Shown piece by piece: positions 57,300 through 64,000 of a stretch of 64,000 nucleotides of DNA. The stretch is from assembly GCA_949126835.1 (NCBI GenBank), contig OX421509.1, positions 12,217,420 through 12,281,419 on the forward strand, in the 5' to 3' direction. How positions within the stretch are numbered: position 1 is the stretch's first letter; each line of letters begins with the position of its first letter. The notes beneath the pieces are model-generated. The model was not told the origin of the DNA and searched no databases. It worked only from the letters and a program-made list of their open reading frames with translations. Origin of the DNA: Anisus vortex (lineage: Eukaryota > Mollusca > Gastropoda > Planorbidae). A program made the position numbers and the translations under genes.

Positions 57300-57495
57300 T
57301 TCGGCAACTGGTTAATTATGTTTATATGTTGTTGTTGTTTTTTTTTTTGGTAACTGGTTAATTATTTTGGTAACTGATTAATTATTTTGGTAACTGATTA
57401 ATTATTTTGGTAACTGATTAATTATTTTGTAATATTGCTTTTGTTTTTGGTAACTAGGTAATTTTGTGTGTATGATTTCTTTTTCGGTAACTAGT
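57300..57495. repeat. 21-bp tandem repeat
   Basis: TTTTGGTAACTGATTAATTA is repeated four times exactly or nearly so between 57345 and 57432, with looser copies on each side. It is downstream of gene B. Confidence 0.85.
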
Positions 57496-57580
57496 TGAAC
57501 CAATAAATTATACTTCATTTAAAACACTAATCAAAATGAAAGGCTAGACTCAAAATGGTTAGAGAATAAACAAATACTAT

Positions 57581-57838
57581 AATGAGATGGACCACCTGCT
57601 TTAATATTTCTGCTATTCGATGACTCGAATTACTTCTTTTTGGGAATTCACGATTCCCTTTTGTATTGTACTCTTCCGTTTTATTTAATCGCTATAATAT
57701 TTTCTCAACGGAAAATTGAAAGTTGTACACAGCGGAAACTTTTAGGCAGCCGTAGGAGTCATTTAAGACAGCGTTATTGGCTGCGCACTAATAAAGTAAC
57801 AATAGACACTCTAAAAATAGAGAAAGCGGTAAATCGAA
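57581..57838. mobile_element. M1 MITE copy 3
   Basis: The core 57591-57830 aligns with 18836-19086 and 38155-38405 with small deletions. The ends are more decayed (ACCACCTGCT and AGAAAGCGGT). Confidence 0.75.
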
Positions 57839-58225
57839 CCTGTTAAATATAAATAACCATAAAGGCATGGAATGGGCTAATGGGGAGGCATATGCATATT
57901 AGTAATTATTATTTCTAAACTAAAATTAGACATTATAAACAAATGCAATAGATAGTCTTCGAATTGCGCACTGTTTAGGAAACCAAATTTATTATTTTGC
58001 ACAAGTTTCGCACCAAATCAGGGAACACAACTCCAAATGAACTTTAAATTAAAAAACAACAACTCTAATTTAGCGCTCATATTTTTATGTGTAAGATGAA
58101 CAGTATAAAATTGAATTGGCTATGCATCTTTATAAATTGTTACTACTTCCGATGTTTACAAAATGTTTCTGGTAATTAGTTATCATGTTTCATACGTCTT
58201 TTCGTAATACATTATATATAAGTAC
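57839..58225. other. Intergenic, nothing recognised
   Basis: AT-rich sequence between the M1 copy and LTR element 3. About 57862-57890 faintly resembles the LINE-B GGCATGGAATGGG end. Confidence 0.4.
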
Positions 58226-58901
58226 TGTCATGTATATTGTTTTTCCAAGAATTGGAACACGCAATGTTTATTCCTCTCTCTCTCTCTTTTCTTACTACAC
58301 ACAATATTAGGACGTTTAGTAGGAAAACAAAAGGTTCTAGGTAATGTTGGGATTCTGTGTTGATCTCAAATTATCAGAGTCTGGGAACGACTCATTATTT
58401 AATAGGGGAAGTTCCTATCGTTTTTGTTATGAGTTTTGTAATGATACCATGATTTTCACCCCTACTGGTAATGGGTCTATCCCTTGCACCACTCGGATAG
58501 TATTTAATGATTTGTTTTGTCTGAAAGACGGAAAGTTTCAAAATATGTTCCTTTGAGAACGTTTGTGTTTGCACTATTTTATTCTAACTGTACATAATAG
58601 ATATATTGTATATATTGAACATACCACCTGAAATAAACTATCAACAACAGTTACACTGAAGCTTCCTTGTCAAGTTACTATTCTATTGTGTTGTACACAT
58701 TACTATACAATTTAGCTACTACTATAATGTACAAGAAAGGAAATGTTGGAATACAAATACTGAATTTGTGCCCAGGACTATAAGAAGAGTTCGTGTAATA
58801 CTGAAACATAAATACTAATAATTAAAGTCTCCCCTAGGACTAACGAGAATTATCAGCAAGATCTACACAGCTCTGGCCACAAGGGGATTGTGTACGTAAC
58901 A
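58226..58901 (+). repeat. 5' LTR of element 3
   Basis: 676 bp, visibly diverged from the element 2 LTRs at scattered positions. It contains the same 70-codon open frame (58344-58556). Confidence 0.9.
58344..58556 (+). CDS. LTR-internal 70-codon ORF
   Basis: The frame begins MLGFCVDLK and contains six Cys. It is in the sense direction of the element. Identical frames occur in both LTRs of element 2 (46772-46984 and 53241-53453, minus). The element 3 copy differs by four amino-acid changes (F to L, R to G, E to K, K to N), all non-synonymous, which argues against strong selection. No known family was recognised. Confidence 0.3.
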   Translation: MLGFCVDLKLSESGNDSLFNRGSSYRFCYEFCNDTMIFTPTGNGSIPCTTRIVFNDLFCLKDGKFQNMFL

Positions 58902-59075
58902 AAATTTGGTGGTCTCGCCCGGTATATTTGAGTTCTACTTTTCCTGACCTAGGATTAACAAAATTTGGTGGTCTCGATCGGTATATTTGAGTTCTACTTT
59001 TCCTGATCTAGGATTGGAAAAAATTTGTTGATCTCGTTTGGAAAATTTGAGTTATACTTTTCCTGACTTAGAAAC
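58902..59075 (+). repeat. Leader tandem repeat after 5' LTR
   Basis: Three imperfect copies of a roughly 58-bp unit (AAATTTGGTGGTCTCG to TTTTCCTGACCTAGG). The first copy lies exactly where the primer-binding site should be. Element 2 has two copies. Confidence 0.85.
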
Positions 59076-59324
59076 ATTTTGTGACATTAGTAGTACTGAG
59101 AGCGGCATATTTGTGTTTCGTTTTCTAGGACTGTGAAACTATTCTTTTTTAAAAAAAAGAGAAGAGAACTGGTTTGCGCATTTATTCCTTGGGAAGTGTG
59201 AAAATTCCACGAAGTGTTTAATATTATATTGTGCCAATTTCTGGACAAATCGTAAGTTGGAACTTTATATTTTATTATACAATATATACTACTCTAATAT
59301 CACAAATATTTCGAACGCTATACT

Positions 59325-62300
59325 ATGGCTTCGAATATATCAAGTGAGGAACTTAATTCCATGTCATTTGCTGAACTAAAAGAATTAGCTGAGTCCTTTG
59401 GGATTGAGGCAGGTCAGGCAAGACCTAATCGTAATCGTTTGATCAAAGAAATTATGACATGTTTGAACGGGCAGAATGCCATAAACACTGTTAATGTAGT
59501 TGAAGTGGGACAGAACGATATCAATGAAGGTTATGTAGCTCCCAGTGGGGGCGAGGTAATTGCCCACGGAGACGAGGTAAGAAATATGTCATCTAGATCA
59601 TCAAACAATGATGAAGATGAAGGGTTGAGTGAAAACCTAAAATTCCAATGAGCTATGAAGAGAATGGAATTGGAAAGAATGAGGATAGAAACTGAAAGGG
59701 AAAATGAAAGAATTAGGATAGAAACTGAAAGGGAAAATGAAAGAATTAGGATAGAAACTGAAAGGGAAAATGAAAGAATTAGGATTGAAAGCAGAGAAAG
59801 GACAGAGATGGCACGCATGAACAGACCTGACCATCGTAGGGACAGCAATGGTATGGATATTAGCGCAATGAAGCAACACTTGCCTATATTCAGAGAAGAA
59901 GATGTTCAAGATCTCTTTTTGCTTTTTGAGAGGATAGCTGTAGATTATCAGTTCCCTGATGATAAGATGGCCTTATTGTTACGGTCAACTCTCAACAAAG
60001 GAAAAGCATTGGACGTAGTGTTGAGTTTAACACCCGAGGAAATAAATGACTATGAAGTAATCAAAGATAGGGTGCTAAAAAGTTATTCCCTGACACCAGA
60101 AAAATATAGAAAGCTATTTAGAGACAGAAAGAAGGCATATGATCAAACTCATGTAGACTTTTTGAGACAAAAGGAGAAAATGTTAGAACAGTGGCTAAGG
60201 TCACAGAATGTAAGTGAGTTTGATAAACTCAAGAACCTAATATTGTTTGAGGAATTCAATGGTTGTATTCGAGTGAATATTAAAACCCACATCTCAGACC
60301 GAGGGGTTGAAGATGTGCATGAAGCTGCTAAATTGGCAGATAACTATGCCATAATTCACGCCAGCATAAAGCCATATTATGCTGACAAACCCAAAGTGCA
60401 CAAACCAGAGCCCAAGGAGGCTAGTAAACCAAAAGAGACAAGTGAAAACAATAATAAGAACAGTGGTGTAAATAATAATAGTAACTTAGTTCATTTCAGG
60501 AAGCAGACAGATGTAAATAAAGCAAAGGTGGTATGTTTCAATTGCAAGAAAGAGGGCCACATGAAGAAAGATTGTTGGATCCTTACCAAGAAGCAAGGTG
60601 CTATTCTACACTGTGCCAGAGTGCAGAAAGACAGCAAGCAGACAGAAGAAGTGTGCAACACAGGGTCAAGAAACTCAAAAGAAATGCGGCCGGCATCGCC
60701 CATAGTTGTGGAGTCGATGGTTTTTGAGAACAGTCTATCTAAGGTAAAAGAGAATAGCTGTACTCAATCTATTATGCTTTCAGAAGGCCGTGAGGAACAG
60801 ATGGTTCCTGAAGTCCCGGAAGAGGACGACCTATCCGATTTTCGACCTTTTGTCTACGAGGGGACAGTGTTGACAGAAGTCGATGTACTCAGCAAGAAGA
60901 AAATACAGATATTACGTGACACGCGTTCTGCTGTCAGCGTGATCCTGGAGGGCAGTGTGCCGTTAACAGATGCCACCAGTACCGGTGAGTCTGTTGTGCT
61001 GAGAGGTGCTAGTATGGAGGCTGTGGAAGCTCCACTGCACAGAATAAAACTCGAGTCGGATATTTTTACAGATAACATCGTAGTGGGAGTGTGGCGCGCA
61101 CTACCCGTCAAAGGCGTTTCCATGATATTAGGAAATGACATTATGGGCGGCAGAGTCACTGTCGAGCCCATGGTTAAAGTGTTGGAGACAAAGATGGCGG
61201 AGGACAAAAACCTACGTCCTGCCAATGAACGCCCAACATGTGCACTGACAAGAGCAATGCAGAAAAAGAAGTCGGTAAAGACTCCTGCTACGCCGTGTAG
61301 TGCAACGAAAGATGTGTTTGTCTGTTCTGAAGACACACATGCGAATGAAACAGTGATAACAGAAACACCTGACATCGATTTAAGTGCTACGTTCTTTGCT
61401 GCACTAACAACTGGTGATGCAACAGAGAACGATAACATTTTGTCACCAAAGCAGAAATTGGTGAAAGAACAATTGAATGACGAAGTAATAATGCAACTCA
61501 GAATGAAAGCTGTTGATGAAAAGACTGCAGATGCAATGGCGGAATGTTTTTACATGAAAGATGAAGTGTTGATGAGAAAGTCGAAACCGCTCAACTCAGG
61601 TACAAACGAGTGGGACAGTATTCACCAGATTGTAATACCTAAGTGCTATCGTCAAGATATACTGCGTATGGCGCATGATCTTCCTTTCGCTGGTCACATG
61701 GGAGTCCGGAAAACGCACCACCGTATCCTCCCTTACTTCTACTGGCCAGTACTGAGAAGAGATGTCGAACAATACTGCAAGACTTGCCACGTATGCCAAA
61801 TGGTAGGACGTCCTAACCAACGAATTCCTGTCGCTCCACTCCAGCCGATACCAGCGTTCGACGAACCATTCAGTCACATACTCATTGATTGCGTGGGCCC
61901 GTTGCCGAAAACAAAAGCCGGTTTCCAATACCTGCTCACAGTCATGTGTTCATCCACTCGCTTCCCGGAAGCCATTCCGTTGCGGAACATAACAACAGTG
62001 AAGGTGGTAGACGCCCTGACAAATTTCTTCACACGTTATGGCCTACCGAAGACAGAACAGTCCGACCAGGGGACTAACTTTACTTCGAACATTTTCAAAC
62101 AAGTCATGGAACAATTAGGGATAAGCCATAGGCTATCAAGTGCCTATCATCCTGAGAGCCAGGGAGCTCTGGAAAGGTTTCATCAGACATTAAAATCGAT
62201 GCTTAAAAAGTACTGTTATGAAAACGAGAAAGACTGGGATAAGGGTGTGCCTTATGTACTGTTCGCTGCAAGGGAGGCCACTCAGGAATCCCTGGGGTTT

Positions 62301-63194
62301 AGCCCATTCGAACTTGTGTATGGACACTCAGTCAGAGGTCCGTTGAAACTTCTACATGAAACTTGGCTAACGGACAGTGAACCAATTGGACTTTTGTCAT
62401 ATGTAGATAAATTTAAAAATAGGCTTTATCATGCTTTTAACCATGTGAAGATTCATTTTCCACAGATGCAGGAGCGTATGAGACAGAACTATGACCGTAA
62501 AGCTACAGCTAGAACTTTTGCACCAGGTGACAAAGTTCTTGTGTTTCGACCTTTGCAAAATCAGCCTTTAAGTGCAAAGTTTAGTGGACCCTATGAGATA
62601 GAGTCAAAGCTTGGCGAGGTCAATTATTTGATAAAGACTCCTGACCGGAGAAAAAAACAGAGGGTATGCCATATTAATTTACTTAAGCCCTATGTTTCCA
62701 GGGAAAAGAGTAAACCACGGGAGGTCCCCATGATTTCATTAGCTAGAGTCCCGACGGATTTATCTAGGATAGAATATAAGTTTGCAGAAAGTAAACTTAA
62801 TAATACAGATGCCCTTAAGAGTTTAGATACAAGGCTAGAACATCTTCCGGTAGAAGATAAGGAGAAGATTATTGAGCTGGTACATGAATATAAGTCACTG
62901 TTTACAAATGTTCCCAGTAGGACACATGTCATAGAGCACGATGTAGTGTTAACCAATAGTGCCAGGTCTATTAAACAGCATCCATTTGACCCCATCAGAC
63001 CTGAGCATATTAAATTAGATGTAAAGTATATGTTAGAAGATGACATAGGAGAAAAATGTGATAGCAAATGGTCTACACCCTGTGTGATGGTACCAAAAGC
63101 CGACCACACACTGCTGTTTTATAGAGACTTTGGGAAATTAAGTAATTTGACAAAGACCGACTGGTATCCCATTCCCGTATCATCGACAAGATAG
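59325..63194 (+). pseudogene. Element 3 Gag-protease-integrase-RT(N-terminal) polyprotein, disrupted
   Basis: Same domain order as element 2. The frame opens at ATG 59325 and meets a TGA at 59649-59651 where element 2 has a Leu codon, then stays open to 63194. The [11 protein letters not shown] repeat has one more copy than in element 2. The protease Gly after DT is Arg here (DTRSA), probably inactivating. Near 63177 one C of a CCCC run is missing, shifting the frame just after WYPIP. The reverse transcriptase is truncated at the same point as in element 2. Confidence 0.92.
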
Positions 63195-63627
63195 AGACTA
63201 GAGACAACGTCACAGCTGATACTCTATCTCGGGTGCTACATGATTGACTGAATAACCCCATACTTCTTTTTCAGATCATCTCACTTATTCATTAAGAATG
63301 TGTCATGATAACCTATCATTCGTTTGAATTTTGATTATGGAATACCTATAGAATACTTGTATCATACAGAAGTCAAGTCTTTTGAAAGTATTAATAATTT
63401 TTATAATCATGTATAATATTGATGTTCTGATATATTTTAAATTCATTTGATTATGGAAAAGAAATTCCAGTTAAATGTTAATGCATGATGCAATAAATAT
63501 ATAAATATGCACGTATTTACTTGATATGGATGGATAAAAGTAATTGTCATCACATGTAATTAAGTGGGAAAACTTTGAGCTAGTTGATTTATTATCTTGT
63601 TGTTGTTTTTTTTCTTTTAGTTAATGA

Positions 63628-63885
63628 ATGGAACTAAACAATAATATGTACAATTTTTATCTTAGAAAGAGATGTAATCTCAATTGGTATAAATTAATAG
63701 ATAATATTGGAAATCTATTGCTAAATTGTTATATCATGGTAATAGAATGGGAAAAACTAGTGGATATTCACTATGTTGGATATAGGTTGTTATATATTCC
63801 ATATATCCGGGAATGGAGGGAAACAAAGGTACCTAAAGGTGTGCACTCATTCAACCCTGAACAAACTTTTATATTAAACTTTTAA
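63628..63885 (+). CDS. Small ORF between pol and 3' LTR (element 3)
   Basis: Counterpart of 47659-47970, beginning [16 protein letters not shown] and closing earlier, after 85 codons. Function unknown. Confidence 0.25.
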   Translation: MELNNNMYNFYLRKRCNLNWYKLIDNIGNLLLNCYIMVIEWEKLVDIHYVGYRLLYIPYIREWRETKVPKGVHSFNPEQTFILNF

Positions 63886-64000
63886 ATTTGCCAAAAACGC
63901 ATAATAGTGGATTACATTTTAATATTTAGATTACTGTAGTAATCGTAACTAGAGTGTATTTTCTCCTCATATTTGAGAAAAGGGGAAGTATCATCTTAGG

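Larger units (their letters stand above)
58226..64000 (+). mobile_element. LTR retrotransposon 3 (same family as element 2, 3' end outside window)
   Basis: The 5' LTR (58226-58901) begins TGTCATG and ends CGTAACA. The interior matches element 2 in reverse orientation throughout. The window stops in the non-coding part before the 3' LTR. The coding region is broken by one stop and one frameshift. It lies about 1 kb downstream of gene B, same strand. Confidence 0.9.

Overview
This window is an AT-rich, intron-rich, transposon-packed stretch of an animal nuclear genome. Introns are GT-AG. A receptor-like gene combines an IgGFc-binding-type region, an aspartate-rich DNDCDG motif, EGF-like modules and galactose-binding (F5/8 or fucolectin-type) modules. 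tRNA-headed SINEs, hAT and Harbinger MITEs, CR1/L2-like LINEs and Ty3/gypsy-type LTR elements crowd around it. Together these suggest a gastropod mollusc, probably heterobranch. That assignment is inference from protein architecture; no bacterial or organelle features are present.

Host genes. Two tandem paralogues lie on the + strand. Gene A is represented only by its last three coding exons (1141-1557, 6000-6074, 6956-7017): a Cys-rich EGF-like module, a transmembrane helix and a short Ser/Thr-rich tail. Gene B spans about 12.7-57.2 kb. Eighteen consecutive exons from 18624 to the stop codon at 57212-57214 join in one open frame, and three more 5' exons are proposed tentatively. Most single ORFs that look insignificant alone are exons of this gene. 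The product is read as a type I membrane protein: signal peptide, IgGFc-binding-like domain, Thr run, acidic metal-binding-like motif, EGF-like, two galactose-binding-like domains, second EGF-like, transmembrane helix and a tail of about 65 residues.

Mobile DNA. The introns of gene A hold a hAT MITE, SINEs and a decayed LINE with RNase H. Between the genes sits an uninterrupted CR1/L2-like LINE (7542-10697). Gene B introns hold nested insertions: a LINE 3' end split by a hAT element (27668-35812, 8-bp duplication) that itself carries an older hAT piece and an LTR element with apparently identical 626-bp LTRs (28777-35161). A second LTR element (46429-53571, minus strand) nearly fills one intron, and a relative (58226 to the window edge, plus strand) lies downstream of gene B. 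These two carry gag, protease, integrase and only the start of reverse transcriptase, in that order, and share one internal deletion that removed most of RT and RNase H. They look like a non-autonomous family mobilised by a partner outside the window.

Repeats. Notable arrays are a 1.5-kb CTAAA-type array in the last intron of gene B, a fourfold repeat of the polypyrimidine tract at its last splice acceptor, GATA, CA and TA microsatellites, and a 23-bp minisatellite interrupted by a MITE that is itself interrupted by a hAT element.
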